From: a virus
Length of the DNA: 40,327 nucleotides
Virus record (IMG/VR): IMGVR_UViG_3300020477_000060
Location: 1 to 40,327 of that record
Reading direction: 5' to 3' (one strand)
The number at the start of each line of letters is the position of its first letter. The first letter of the stretch is position 1. Made by a program: the position numbers and the translations under genes. This document shows, in pieces, positions 26,428-33,206 of the stretch. The notes under the pieces are model-generated. The model was not told the DNA's origin. It made no database searches and saw nothing but the letters and a program-made list of their open reading frames with translations.

Positions 26428-26932
26428 CTGAATTTGCTGAATATGGAACTAAGTTAATAACTTGTACTGCCATAGGTGACAGTGTTACACCACAACCATT
26501 ACCTGCTACGTTCCAAGGACGAACTTTATAGGCAATTTTAACTACTGAACCATTACCAACTGCAAAATTAGGATCAGTTATTGGTGTACCTTTAGCATCG
26601 AAAATAGCAGGTTTTTGTCTCACAACATCCCCCTTTCTAGTTTCGTACTTTGCTTTCATTTTAAACCTGAAGGAAACACCATCCTCTTGACCTTCATCAT
26701 CAATAAAAGTCTTATAAGGTGGTTTAGCCTTTTTAGGTTTTTTACCATCTTTGGTGTTTTCTTTTACTGCTTCAGTTATGTGAGCATCTATAACTCCCTT
26801 AAACTGTTCAGCTTCTTCTCCACGAAGAATCAACTCTCCTTCATATAAACCAACTGCATCAAACCTTGTGTCGGGTTTGACTATTTTTAAATAACGTGCA
26901 GTACCCTTTGGTGTTTTTGCTAATTTACTCAT
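26327..26932 (-). CDS. Single-stranded DNA-binding protein (T7 gp2.5-like)
   Basis: 201 residues (T7 gp2.5: 232). It begins MSKLAKTPKGTARYLKIVKP and has an OB-type central domain with RPWNVAGNGCGVTLSPMAVQ. The C-terminal tail is highly acidic and ends EEEDDF; an acidic tail with a terminal Phe is the T7 gp2.5 hallmark used to contact polymerase and helicase. It follows the RNA polymerase gene by seven bases. Confidence 0.92.
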   Translation of the reverse strand: MSKLAKTPKGTARYLKIVKPDTRFDAVGLYEGELILRGEEAEQFKGVIDAHITEAVKENTKDGKKPKKAKPPYKTFIDDEGQEDGVSFRFKMKAKYETRKGDVVRQKPAIFDAKGTPITDPNFAVGNGSVVKIAYKVRPWNVAGNGCGVTLSPMAVQVINLVPYSANSDGFDFEEEEGFEWEQGQTENEGQKIFSEEEDDF

Positions 26933-26938
26933 AATTTT

Positions 26939-29407
26939 CTATGCGAAAAAGAAAGGTGAATCTCTCACCATGTTAATATCCAAGTCTCCCTTCATGGGTG
27001 GACTAGGTAATGCTCCTTCTGGTACTACCATTGAAGCATCTCTGAGAAACTCATCACAAACATCCCAACTGTTGTACATTTCAACAAAGGACTCTCGTAA
27101 GAGTTTCTGCATTAATGGCATTTGTGCCACTAATGATCCGTAGGAATCATGAATCATTGTTACTTGATTTAATCCTTGATCCCTGCATTTCTTTAAAGTG
27201 AGTGTTAGATGACTTGCATCAAGACTATGTATTAGATTTGGTGGAGTTGCGTTACCTACTTTCCAGCTATCTTGCTTATTACCTACTGGTGTTCCTTGGA
27301 TGTGTGCCATTATTAATTTACCATCCAGAACTGTTTTAATTTTTCTTGATCTAACCTCTGGGTAATTTTGGACTACTACAAAACCACTAGGTGTTCTCCA
27401 TTGAACAGGTACTCCCTTTGCTATAACTTTCCTTGATACTTCTTTAATCCATTGCATACCAATAGTTGCCGCTTTTACTTTTTCTTCTAATGCTTTCTTT
27501 ATTGGTGTAACTAACCATCTTGATTCTTTAAAAGCATCAGCAACTCTTTTACCACTTTTGAAAGGCCAATATTCCCCAGTATTTTCCACTACATAACTAT
27601 TTAGATACTCTGTGTACATGTGACTAGTTCCACCATAGGGAAATGTCATAACTATTTTCTTCAACATCTTCCTATTAATTAAACTACTCTCTAACCAATC
27701 TCTTGCTAGTGGTTCATTGGAATTCTTTAGCTCATCTATAACTGCATCGGCAACTTGCTGGTACAAATCCTGTGGTTTATCTGTTTCGGTGAGATTACAA
27801 TAAAAACCTGTCTCAGCATCACTTAGAATAGCTGAATAATGTTGAATACCATTTTGTGAACCATCTGTGTGTATCCAATAATTTGATTTATAACCTAATC
27901 CATTATTTTTGTATTTTTTCCATTCCTTGCAGAACGCTAAAAATTGCCAAGGTTCATCTGCTTCTGTCCAAAACTTACAATCAAAAGGATGCTTAGAACT
28001 TTCTAAAATTGCTGGTGTGTTATGCTCTACCCATCCTACTCTTTGTTTTATTGAAGCTTTATCAAAACCATATAAATTTGCTCCTGCAACTGCTAGAGCA
28101 TCCACTTGATCTTGTTCTGTAACAGGCATTCCTACTGCACTTTGTAAAAGTGACTTAGACCAATCTGGACCCTGTGGATGTAAGAAGTTGTGCATGAGGT
28201 AATATCTACCTCTGTAATCACATTGGGCTACATAGTTAAATCTTTTGTGTTGCATTAAATCCTTTGCCATTTGCAAACCCCTGACAAACTGCAACCTTCT
28301 AGAGTAAATCTGATTGTTTTTCCTCATTAACATGGCATAAGGTTTAGCCCACTCATCCCATATTATTTTTTGTTCATCTGTTAATGTTTTTTTAGGTGTG
28401 CCAGGAAAAGGACATTGTGGTAATTGGTAAGGATCTCTAGTAGGTATTCCTTCCCAAGAATCCCCACTTTCATAAGCTCTTTCCATTACCTGAAACATAG
28501 AAGTATTTATACTGAATTCAGTTTGTTGCATTTGGTTCAATGCTTCATAAACCAAAGGCATTTCTACATTGTCTAAATCTTGATATCCAGATTTCTTGTG
28601 TAGCTTAATTGCTCTCAAACCTTTTAAATGACTAGTGTAATAACCACCACCTAGTGTTTTCTCTTGCCAATCCCTAGGTGTTACAACACAAGGCATGTAT
28701 TGAGTTGCAATCTTCTCTTTATGTTTCTCAAGTTTTTCAATCCAATCAATTGCTGATGGATTAGCTACAACCATATTTATGGTTTTCTTTTTATTTACAT
28801 AATTAGGTATTATGTTTATAAGTCCTGTTTCTCTATGAATTAGGTGAATTAAAATTTTACCCAACATGACCTTATCGGCATCATCCAACGTAAGTTCATG
28901 TAAATTTAATTCTGTTTTTCTAGAGAGTAGCCAAGTCATAGCATTTTTCTTGCGATACCTTGGGTTTCTTTTCTGATGCTCTGACTCTAAGACTTTCTTA
29001 AAATAATTTGGATTCTCTGCACGGAAAATACGCAACCTATATTCATCTTGTATAGAATTACCTATAGTTCTGGCAACTCTCATTTCAGGATGTTGTTGTG
29101 AAATGCTATCTAAAGTACAAATCAATGCTAGGTAGGCTATTGTTTCATCTTCTAGTCTTAAAGAATCAACAACATCTATTAGGTGAGTAGCGTATGCTGG
29201 ATGTCCTTTTATTCTCCTTAGTTTCCAATTATAAAAAGCAGTAGCTACTGGTTGTACTGCTTCTGACATAATAAAACGTACAGAGGGGAGTCTAGTCCAT
29301 GACTCTGAATTCTTCGCATCTTGTGAACCCCTCTGGTAACGCTTTTGACCTATGCGTTTACCTTCTAGTTCAAGGCTTAACTGCTTTTCCAGTACGTTTT
29401 GATACAT
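26939..29407 (-). CDS. Single-subunit DNA-directed RNA polymerase (T7 gp1-like)
   Basis: 822 residues (T7: 883). Catalytic residues are in place: Asp515 in HTDGSQNGIQHYSAILSD (T7 Asp537), Arg579, Lys583 and Tyr591 in INRKMLKKIVMTFPYGG (T7 Arg627, Lys631, Tyr639), and Asp754 in MIHDSYGS (T7 Asp812). The protein ends SPFFFA, keeping the C-terminal Phe-Ala foot. The promoter-specificity region (about 690-710, KTVLDGKLIMAHIQGTPVG) differs from T7, so its promoter cannot be read from T7 rules. Its start overlaps the zinc-ribbon gene by 38 bases. A host-type promoter at 31456-31484 is the likely driver of this gene block. Confidence 0.97.
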   Translation of the reverse strand: MYQNVLEKQLSLELEGKRIGQKRYQRGSQDAKNSESWTRLPSVRFIMSEAVQPVATAFYNWKLRRIKGHPAYATHLIDVVDSLRLEDETIAYLALICTLDSISQQHPEMRVARTIGNSIQDEYRLRIFRAENPNYFKKVLESEHQKRNPRYRKKNAMTWLLSRKTELNLHELTLDDADKVMLGKILIHLIHRETGLINIIPNYVNKKKTINMVVANPSAIDWIEKLEKHKEKIATQYMPCVVTPRDWQEKTLGGGYYTSHLKGLRAIKLHKKSGYQDLDNVEMPLVYEALNQMQQTEFSINTSMFQVMERAYESGDSWEGIPTRDPYQLPQCPFPGTPKKTLTDEQKIIWDEWAKPYAMLMRKNNQIYSRRLQFVRGLQMAKDLMQHKRFNYVAQCDYRGRYYLMHNFLHPQGPDWSKSLLQSAVGMPVTEQDQVDALAVAGANLYGFDKASIKQRVGWVEHNTPAILESSKHPFDCKFWTEADEPWQFLAFCKEWKKYKNNGLGYKSNYWIHTDGSQNGIQHYSAILSDAETGFYCNLTETDKPQDLYQQVADAVIDELKNSNEPLARDWLESSLINRKMLKKIVMTFPYGGTSHMYTEYLNSYVVENTGEYWPFKSGKRVADAFKESRWLVTPIKKALEEKVKAATIGMQWIKEVSRKVIAKGVPVQWRTPSGFVVVQNYPEVRSRKIKTVLDGKLIMAHIQGTPVGNKQDSWKVGNATPPNLIHSLDASHLTLTLKKCRDQGLNQVTMIHDSYGSLVAQMPLMQKLLRESFVEMYNSWDVCDEFLRDASMVVPEGALPSPPMKGDLDINMVRDSPFFFA

Positions 29408-29591
29408 ATATCCCTAACTTCCTGTCTAGGATAAGCTCATCCGTTACTTTTAACGATTCTACTTCTAATTGCACTCTTGCAATTGCTATATACTTATTAC
29501 TACAAGAGCATTCAATAATACTACTACCAGAATGTTCCCTGTGTTCTATGTGTCTTTTACCACAATGAGGACACTTACTTTCTACTCTCAT
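29370..29591 (-). CDS. Small zinc-ribbon protein, unknown
   Basis: 73 residues starting MRVESKCPHCGKRHIEHREH; the pair CPHC and the pair C-S-C at residues 28-30 with intervening His residues suggest a zinc ribbon, followed by a beta-type domain (KYIAIARVQLEVESLKV). It is the gene just upstream of the RNA polymerase and overlaps its start. Its stop-start neighbour is the Na/Pi transporter (29591). A nucleic-acid-binding role is possible but unproven. Confidence 0.65.
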   Translation of the reverse strand: MRVESKCPHCGKRHIEHREHSGSSIIECSCSNKYIAIARVQLEVESLKVTDELILDRKLGIYVSKRTGKAVKP

Positions 29592-30070
29592 TAAAACCTT
29601 CCTATTAACTTAGATATTTGATTAACAAAAGGTAATAAACATATTGCCATTAATGTGTTAACTCCTGTGTGTACAATAGCAACTTGTTTAGTTATTCCTG
29701 TTGGCATACCATCTGATACAAGTAATCCTGCCAACCATATAGTTCCAGTAGTACCTATATTAGCCCCAAGTATACAAGCAATAGCAGAAGGTAAAGGTAA
29801 GATGCCACTAGCAACTAAACCAATTATAGCAGTTGTACTTAGTGAACTAGATTGCCAAAGTAACGTACACACAATCCCCCCGATAAACATATAATATGGG
29901 TTAGACATAAAGTATTTAAGTTGTTCTACATCACCTAAAGACTTCATGCCACTAGCAAACATTTTTAAACCTATGTAGAACACAACTAATCCAACAACTA
30001 TACTTACAACTGGACTATCCAATAGTAGTTTCCTCATATACTGCTGGTTTAAAGTTTCTGTCATAGTCAT
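29591..30070 (-). CDS. Na+/phosphate cotransporter, single-repeat (PF02690-like)
   Basis: 159 residues, about four or five membrane segments. The repeat signature of the NptA/PNaS family is unmistakable: GLVVFYIGLKMFASGMKSLG, then WQSSSLSTTAIIGLVASGIL with the QSSS motif (73-76), LGANIGTTGT (101-110) and HTGVNTLMAICLLPF. Cellular proteins carry two such repeats (often plus a PhoU domain) in about 300-550 residues; this one has one repeat and would have to work as a dimer or modify a host carrier. ATGs at 30070, 30064 and 30037 are possible; an AGGA five bases before 30064 favours that one. It looks host-derived, an auxiliary metabolic gene for phosphate uptake. Confidence 0.88.
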   Translation of the reverse strand: MTMTETLNQQYMRKLLLDSPVVSIVVGLVVFYIGLKMFASGMKSLGDVEQLKYFMSNPYYMFIGGIVCTLLWQSSSLSTTAIIGLVASGILPLPSAIACILGANIGTTGTIWLAGLLVSDGMPTGITKQVAIVHTGVNTLMAICLLPFVNQISKLIGRF

Positions 30071-30362
30071 CCTGTTCTTCTTTTTTTATAAACAGTTCCC
30101 TTTGCTTATCATGTATCATCTGTACACACGCAGAATAACCAGCAAGATCAACTAAGTTGTCTTCTTTATGTCTGTACACTTCTCTGGCTATTTTCATACC
30201 TGCTAACATAAGTGCTACTTTCTCTGGTGGTACTGCATCTGTATCTAGTATGACACCCCAAATAGTTCCTATTCTTTCACAATTATCTAATGGGTGATCA
30301 TAACTCCATTGTCTATCACCATTAACTAATCGTTCTGCTTGTTGATTAACTGACTCTTTCAT
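30015..30362 (-). CDS. DUF6378-like conserved phage protein
   Basis: 115 residues. A GDRQWSYDHPLDNCERIGTI start and a VALMLAGMKIAREVYRHKED...DLAGYSACVQ core match the small all-helical phage family (R..YG.......iW, K.aR, D..iD.aGY) that I know as DUF6378. No biochemical function is established. It overlaps the transporter start by about 50 bases and the upstream gene end by 17. Confidence 0.75.
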   Translation of the reverse strand: MKESVNQQAERLVNGDRQWSYDHPLDNCERIGTIWGVILDTDAVPPEKVALMLAGMKIAREVYRHKEDNLVDLAGYSACVQMIHDKQRELFIKKEEQDDYDRNFKPAVYEETTIG

Positions 30363-30636
30363 TCCCAGTTTTTAATCTTTCTATTTTATGTTTTTTATAT
30401 AATGCTCGTGTTTCTTTTCCCTTTTTTTCTCTTTCCTTCCAATAAGGATCATCTATGTGTCTAGGGTCACCATCTACATATCCTAGTACCATGTTATATT
30501 CATTTTGCAGATCATGAATCCAATCTAAAAGAAGATCCAATTTGAGTAAGTCTCTTTGATTTCTGTAATCATCAGACCATTTAATACTTCCGTATTTTTT
30601 ATTAAATAGTAGTGTTACTGCTTTGTATCTAGACAT
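30346..30636 (-). CDS. Hypothetical early protein
   Basis: 96 residues, charged and helical: LKLDLLLDWIHDLQNEYNMV in the middle and a Lys/Arg-rich tail (KEREKKGKETRALYKKHKIE). I do not recognise the family. Overlapping ends on both sides place it firmly in the early operon, which supports a real gene. Confidence 0.6.
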   Translation of the reverse strand: MSRYKAVTLLFNKKYGSIKWSDDYRNQRDLLKLDLLLDWIHDLQNEYNMVLGYVDGDPRHIDDPYWKEREKKGKETRALYKKHKIERLKTGNERVS

Positions 30637-31126
30637 AGTGTCCTCCTATAAATTTTTTACCTTTATTAGGTGCTTCTCTTTCTCTTAATGATTCTACTTC
30701 ACCATCTAATCCATGATAAAGTGCAGTTAGTTGTCTCATAAACTGCTTTTCATACTTAGCTACTTCATTTTCTGCTACAAACTTATGTTTAATTTCACCA
30801 TCAACTAATACATCTACTCTCTTTTTACCTTTGTTAAGTGGTGATCTACCCTTACAAGACTTTAAATGATTCTCTCTTCTCTTTTTGTCATACTTGAGCA
30901 TCCTTTTATAAGCAATAGGTTGATACTCTTTTTGTAAACAACCACAACTCTTAGTATTTAACTGTACAACTGCTTGATGGTATACCTTAGTGTAGTTACC
31001 GCAATCACACCTATATACATTAATTCTATGTCCAAATTTATCTCTATGAGAGAATCTAACCATAGTAAGTCTACTACCATCTATTTTACCAGTAAGTTGC
31101 CCTTTATCCTTCACCATGTTCTTCAT
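30629..31126 (-). CDS. Zinc-binding DNA-associated protein (CxCG...SCGC type)
   Basis: 165 residues. The N-terminal 60 read GKIDGSRLTMVRFSHRDKFG...YRCDCGNYTKVY...TKSCGCLQ: paired CDCG and CGC cysteines of the small zinc domain frequently found in phage homing-endonuclease-like (AP2/HNH) proteins. The rest is basic (RMLKYDKKRRENHLKSCKGR) with no HNH catalytic residues that I can see. Likely binds DNA; a free-standing nuclease is not supported. Confidence 0.6.
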   Translation of the reverse strand: MKNMVKDKGQLTGKIDGSRLTMVRFSHRDKFGHRINVYRCDCGNYTKVYHQAVVQLNTKSCGCLQKEYQPIAYKRMLKYDKKRRENHLKSCKGRSPLNKGKKRVDVLVDGEIKHKFVAENEVAKYEKQFMRQLTALYHGLDGEVESLREREAPNKGKKFIGGHYV

Positions 31127-31376
31127 TTGTAAGAGAATCTACTTTACAAATACCATGTCTCCTAACACTATCAAAAGTCCAAGAGTAAACTTTAGCGTAT
31201 TCTTCACCAGCAACTAGTTTTCTACTAAATGAATCACTTAATGAAGATAGTTTTTTTATTGTACCACCATTATTTTTATAAGCTTCTATTGCTTTATTTA
31301 ACTCATCTCTGGAAATTTCATTAACTTTAGATTTCCAATGATGTGCTAATGCCCTTGAAGCAAAAGTATTTCTCAT
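31104..31376 (-). CDS. Hypothetical protein, first gene after the host-type promoter
   Basis: 90 residues: basic N-terminus MRNTFASRALAHHWKSKVNE, then DELNKAIEAYKNNGGTIKKL, a helix-turn pattern also common in small cyanophage proteins. Function unknown. It is the first gene after the predicted promoter at 31456-31484 and would head the RNA polymerase operon, the place of early host-takeover genes in T7-like phages. Confidence 0.6.
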   Translation of the reverse strand: MRNTFASRALAHHWKSKVNEISRDELNKAIEAYKNNGGTIKKLSSLSDSFSRKLVAGEEYAKVYSWTFDSVRRHGICKVDSLTNEEHGEG

Positions 31377-31455
31377 AATAAACTTACATATAAGTGGATT
31401 AACCTAGTGAACCAGCCCTTTGCTGACAACCGCTAATCCAAAGGAAGGATAGGGG
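31377..31455 (-). promoter_or_regulatory. Structured 5' leader of the RNA polymerase operon
   Basis: The untranslated stretch between the predicted promoter and the first early gene contains nested inverted repeats on the minus strand: ATCC/GGAT around TTCCTTT, GGATTA/TAATCC about 30 bases apart, and inside them CAGC-AAAGG-GCTG. No riboswitch or tRNA consensus was recognised. Confidence 0.35.
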
Positions 31456-31484
31456 AGTATTCCACACCCCCCAAACCCTGTCAA
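31456..31484 (-). promoter_or_regulatory. Host sigma70-type promoter for the early/RNA polymerase block
   Basis: Minus-strand TTGACA (31484-31479), a spacer of exactly 17 bases, then AATACT (31461-31456). The -35 is consensus and the -10 matches four of six, close to T7 A1 (TTGACT-17-GATACT). It overlaps the stop codon of the ribbon-helix-helix gene and points at the operon 31376 to 21 kb. Confidence 0.65.
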
Positions 31485-31648
31485 GAATTTTTTTTATCCC
31501 TTTCAATTTTTTCTATAACTGCCAATTCCACAAAAGCTTTAAGGGACATGTCCAGATCGTTCTGTAGAATAAACATTTTGGCTTCTTTAACAAGTTTTCG
31601 GGCCAAGACTACGTTAATTACCTCTTTTGCTTGCATTTGCATTCCCAT
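31481..31648 (-). CDS. Small ribbon-helix-helix (CopG/Arc-like) DNA-binding candidate
   Basis: 55 residues from ATG 31648: MGMQMQAKEVINVVLARKLV then KEAKMFILQNDLDMSLKAFV. A short beta strand (EVINVVLA), helix, Asp-x-Asp-x-Ser turn and second helix (KAFVELAVIEKIERD) is the ribbon-helix-helix pattern. A frame stop just upstream rules out a longer version. The only good Shine-Dalgarno (AGGAG, 31671-31675) is 22 bases away and better placed for an overlapping 16-18-codon leader ORF, suggesting coupled translation. It lies directly downstream of the integrase and is the best candidate for the regulator that binds the AGTTTTCGGG repeats. The fold is inferred by eye. Confidence 0.55.
   Translation of the reverse strand: MGMQMQAKEVINVVLARKLVKEAKMFILQNDLDMSLKAFVELAVIEKIERDKKNS
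31593..31602 (+). repeat. AGTTTTCGGG repeat, copy 1
   Basis: Exact ten-base copy inside the regulator gene. It is one of six within 775 bases and all lie in the same orientation. A given ten-mer is expected well under once in the whole window. Confidence 0.8.
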
Positions 31649-31670
31649 GGTTATATTTTGACATTCTCAT
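31614..31670 (-). CDS. Possible leader peptide overlapping the regulator gene
   Basis: An 18-codon frame MRMSKYNHGNANASKRGN, or 16 codons from the second ATG at 31664. The second ATG is six bases after AGGAG, a better site than the regulator gene has. It ends inside the regulator gene in another frame. Either a coupling device or chance. Confidence 0.3.
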   Translation of the reverse strand: MRMSKYNHGNANASKRGN

Positions 31671-31692
31671 CTCCTGTTACCTTTCTGGAGTT

Positions 31693-31704
31693 GAGAATTA
31701 GAGA
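31693..31704 (-). promoter_or_regulatory. Repeated upstream element, copy A (regulator gene)
   Basis: Minus-strand TCTCTAATTCTC immediately after the integrase terminator hairpin and 45 bases before the ribbon-helix-helix ATG. It is one of seven copies at 31.7-35.4 kb and is extended upstream to TCTCTCTAATTCTC here. Confidence 0.7.
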
Positions 31705-31706
31705 GA

Positions 31707-31731
31707 GGGGCAAGCCTGAGAAACTTGCCCC
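31707..31731 (-). terminator. Integrase terminator hairpin
   Basis: GGGGCAAG and CTTGCCCC form a perfect 8-bp stem with a 9-base loop, five bases after the integrase stop codon on the minus strand. It is followed by TCTCTCTAATTC instead of a plain T run. Confidence 0.7.
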
Positions 31732-31736
31732 GACTA

Positions 31737-32312
31737 CTACATAATGTTTAGTGCTTCAGCTTTATTAAGTGCATCCTCTGCACTTATATTTAAATAAAGA
31801 CTTGTTGAAGCAACATTACTATGTCCCAGTAGTTGCCTACAAGTCTCAATATCTCTAGTTTCCCTATAAACAAGATAAGGTTTTGTCCTTCGCAAGCTAT
31901 GACTACTGTATAGTTCCCAATCTAATCCAGCAGAATAAGCAATATCTTTTACAATATTTCTATATTGTGGTGCTGAAATAGGTTTAAGATTGCCAGTTTT
32001 CGGGCAAGCTTTTCTACTTGGGAATAAAGGGTCATCGTGCTGGAGTTTTCGGGCATGAAGATAATTGCGAACTAGATCCATAGTGTAATCTGACAATCGA
32101 CAATTAACTTTTCTAGATGTCTTCTTTTGCTTAACTTCTAGATTTTTTCGGATTCTTCCATGAACATCTACAATATCACTTACTCTTAAAGCAATAAGAT
32201 CACAACATCTAAGGCATGTATCAACATGAACACAAAAGAGAAGTTGATTCCTACCAATAAGTTTATTTCTAATAGAATGAATTTGCTCTTTTGTGAAAGG
32301 TTGCTTTTGCAT
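31737..32312 (-). CDS. int: Tyrosine recombinase / integrase (catalytic domain only)
   Basis: 191 residues. The catalytic set is visible: Arg35 in DTCLRCCDLIALR, His138 and Arg141 in HSLRRTK, His164 in QLLGHSN, and nucleophile Tyr173 in STSLYLN. There is no N-terminal arm-binding or full core-binding domain, so it is shorter than lambda-type integrases (about 350 residues). Pelagiphages of the HTVC019P type carry an integrase at this place, upstream of the RNA polymerase, and integrate into host tRNA genes; no tRNA-derived attP core was recognised here. It has its own host-type promoter (32417-32444), and five of the six AGTTTTCGGG copies lie in or just upstream of it. Confidence 0.92.
   Translation of the reverse strand: MQKQPFTKEQIHSIRNKLIGRNQLLFCVHVDTCLRCCDLIALRVSDIVDVHGRIRKNLEVKQKKTSRKVNCRLSDYTMDLVRNYLHARKLQHDDPLFPSRKACPKTGNLKPISAPQYRNIVKDIAYSAGLDWELYSSHSLRRTKPYLVYRETRDIETCRQLLGHSNVASTSLYLNISAEDALNKAEALNIM
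31995..32004 (+). repeat. AGTTTTCGGG repeat, copy 2
   Basis: Exact copy inside the integrase gene. It encodes part of ACPKTG, a different reading frame from copy 3 (ARKL), so the conservation is not due to shared protein sequence. Confidence 0.8.
32044..32053 (+). repeat. AGTTTTCGGG repeat, copy 3
   Basis: Exact copy inside the integrase gene, followed by CAT as in copy 6. The extended consensus is AGTTTTCGGGCA. Confidence 0.8.
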
Positions 32313-32315
32313 GGT

Positions 32316-32367
32316 GGTTTTCGGGGAGAGAATTAGAGAGATACCAAGTTTTCGGGAAGTTTTCGGG
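32316..32367 (+). repeat. AGTTTTCGGG repeats 4-6, cluster in the integrase leader
   Basis: Copies at 32316-32325 (GGTTTTCGGG, one change), 32347-32356 and 32358-32367 (both exact) lie between the integrase promoter and its ATG. Copies 5 and 6 are spaced 11 bases apart, one helical turn, which suits side-by-side protein binding. Copy 4 reaches to four bases from the integrase start codon. Confidence 0.85.
32328..32339 (-). promoter_or_regulatory. Repeated upstream element, copy B (integrase)
   Basis: TCTCTAATTCTC on the minus strand, 15 bases before the integrase ATG and lying between repeat copies 4 and 5. No hairpin directly precedes this copy, unlike most others. Confidence 0.7.
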
Positions 32368-32403
32368 CATAGGCATTATTCCTCGCTGGAGAAAGCATTT
32401 AAA

Positions 32404-32444
32404 ATTTTAGGATCGGATTTTAAGATCCAAAAACTAAATGTCAA
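32404..32444 (-). promoter_or_regulatory. Host sigma70-type promoter for integrase with operator-like repeats
   Basis: Minus-strand TTGACA (32444-32439), 16-base spacer, TAAAAT (32422-32417; five of six to consensus). The -10 is embedded in a near-perfect direct repeat, ATTTTAGGATC / ATTTTAAGATC (32404-32414 and 32417-32427), and flanked by GGATC/GATCC inverted repeats, a layout typical of a repressor site. Confidence 0.65.
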
Positions 32445-32476
32445 ATTTAATTTTAATTTTCTAGAAAAAAATAGAA

Positions 32477-32518
32477 AACCCTTGAACCATGAAAAAATTA
32501 TAGCATGTTCCAAGGGTT
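32477..32518 (-). terminator. Intrinsic terminator after the GP88-like gene
   Basis: A 15-position stem (AACCCTTGAACCATG against CATGTTCCAAGGGTT, 13 pairs) with a 12-base loop, followed on the minus strand by TTTTCTATTTTTTTC. Confidence 0.85.
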
Positions 32519-32539
32519 GAAGGAAAGGAAAACTTAATT

Positions 32540-33199
32540 TTATTGTACAAATTGGGAATTAGATTTTCTGGCTGGACCTTTAGCTCTCAAACCAATTATT
32601 ACTGAAGGTTTATCGAACATTCTTAAATCATTTTTATCACCATTGATAACTGGAAAACCTTTCCAAGTTTCAGGAATTTGCTTAAATACAACTGCAATTT
32701 GACCACCTTGAATTATAAAAGAGCGGATCCAATTTATTTTAGTTTTCTCATTAAAACTGTAAATTAAATGATAATTGTTTGGGAGTTTGCCATTGAGAAA
32801 GTCGGAAAATAGGTCAGGGTTTTTTGTATAGTCATAAAAGAAAACTTCAGGATTATTATTAATTATATCAAACTGTGTCCAATCAATGTCAGACGTTCCG
32901 TTCAATCTTACCAGCGGTTTTTTACCTTTTTTAATTGCTAATCTAGAGAGTTCTTTTATTTCAACATGAAGTTTCATTAAAAATAATTCCCTATCCTGAA
33001 AAAATAGCTTTGTCCGTTCCAATCTTGCGTTCCTGCTATTTTTAAATTTCATCCTGCCAATTTGTTTTAAACATAAATGCATACAATCCCCCGAATTGGG
33101 ACAAAGTATTTTATTAGGTTCAAGGTACAGCATTTTAGAAATAAATTTTCCCTGTATATCGTTTTTTAAAGATTTGTGGCTTTCTGAAAGTAGATACAT
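32540..33199 (-). CDS. GP88-like protein (PF17338 type), unknown function
   Basis: 219 residues. Family features are LLSESHKSLKN, LYLEPNKILCPNSGDCMHLC (paired cysteines), GRMKFKNSRNARLERTKLFF, VRLNGTSDIDW and EVFFYDYTKNP, then NYHLIYSFNEKT. These match the gene-product-88 family of phages and plasmids; its function is not known to me. The ATG at 33199 is only seven bases from the repeated element and has no Shine-Dalgarno, yet the start is right for the family, so the message may be leaderless. It has its own terminator and element, a self-contained cassette. Confidence 0.8.
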   Translation of the reverse strand: MYLLSESHKSLKNDIQGKFISKMLYLEPNKILCPNSGDCMHLCLKQIGRMKFKNSRNARLERTKLFFQDRELFLMKLHVEIKELSRLAIKKGKKPLVRLNGTSDIDWTQFDIINNNPEVFFYDYTKNPDLFSDFLNGKLPNNYHLIYSFNEKTKINWIRSFIIQGGQIAVVFKQIPETWKGFPVINGDKNDLRMFDKPSVIIGLRAKGPARKSNSQFVQ

Positions 33200-33206
33200 A
33201 AGTTTT

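Noticed and set aside
31377-31480. tRNA gene or tRNA-derived attP core next to the integrase
   Set aside because: GGATTA/TAATCC arms and GGTTCA suggested a tRNA fragment, but no T-arm, anticodon stem or CCA-type end could be formed. No attachment core could be named anywhere in the window.
31593-32367. AGTTTTCGGG repeats explained by repeated protein sequence
   Set aside because: Two copies code for ARKL, but a third is in another frame (CPKT) and three are non-coding, so shared peptides cannot explain them.
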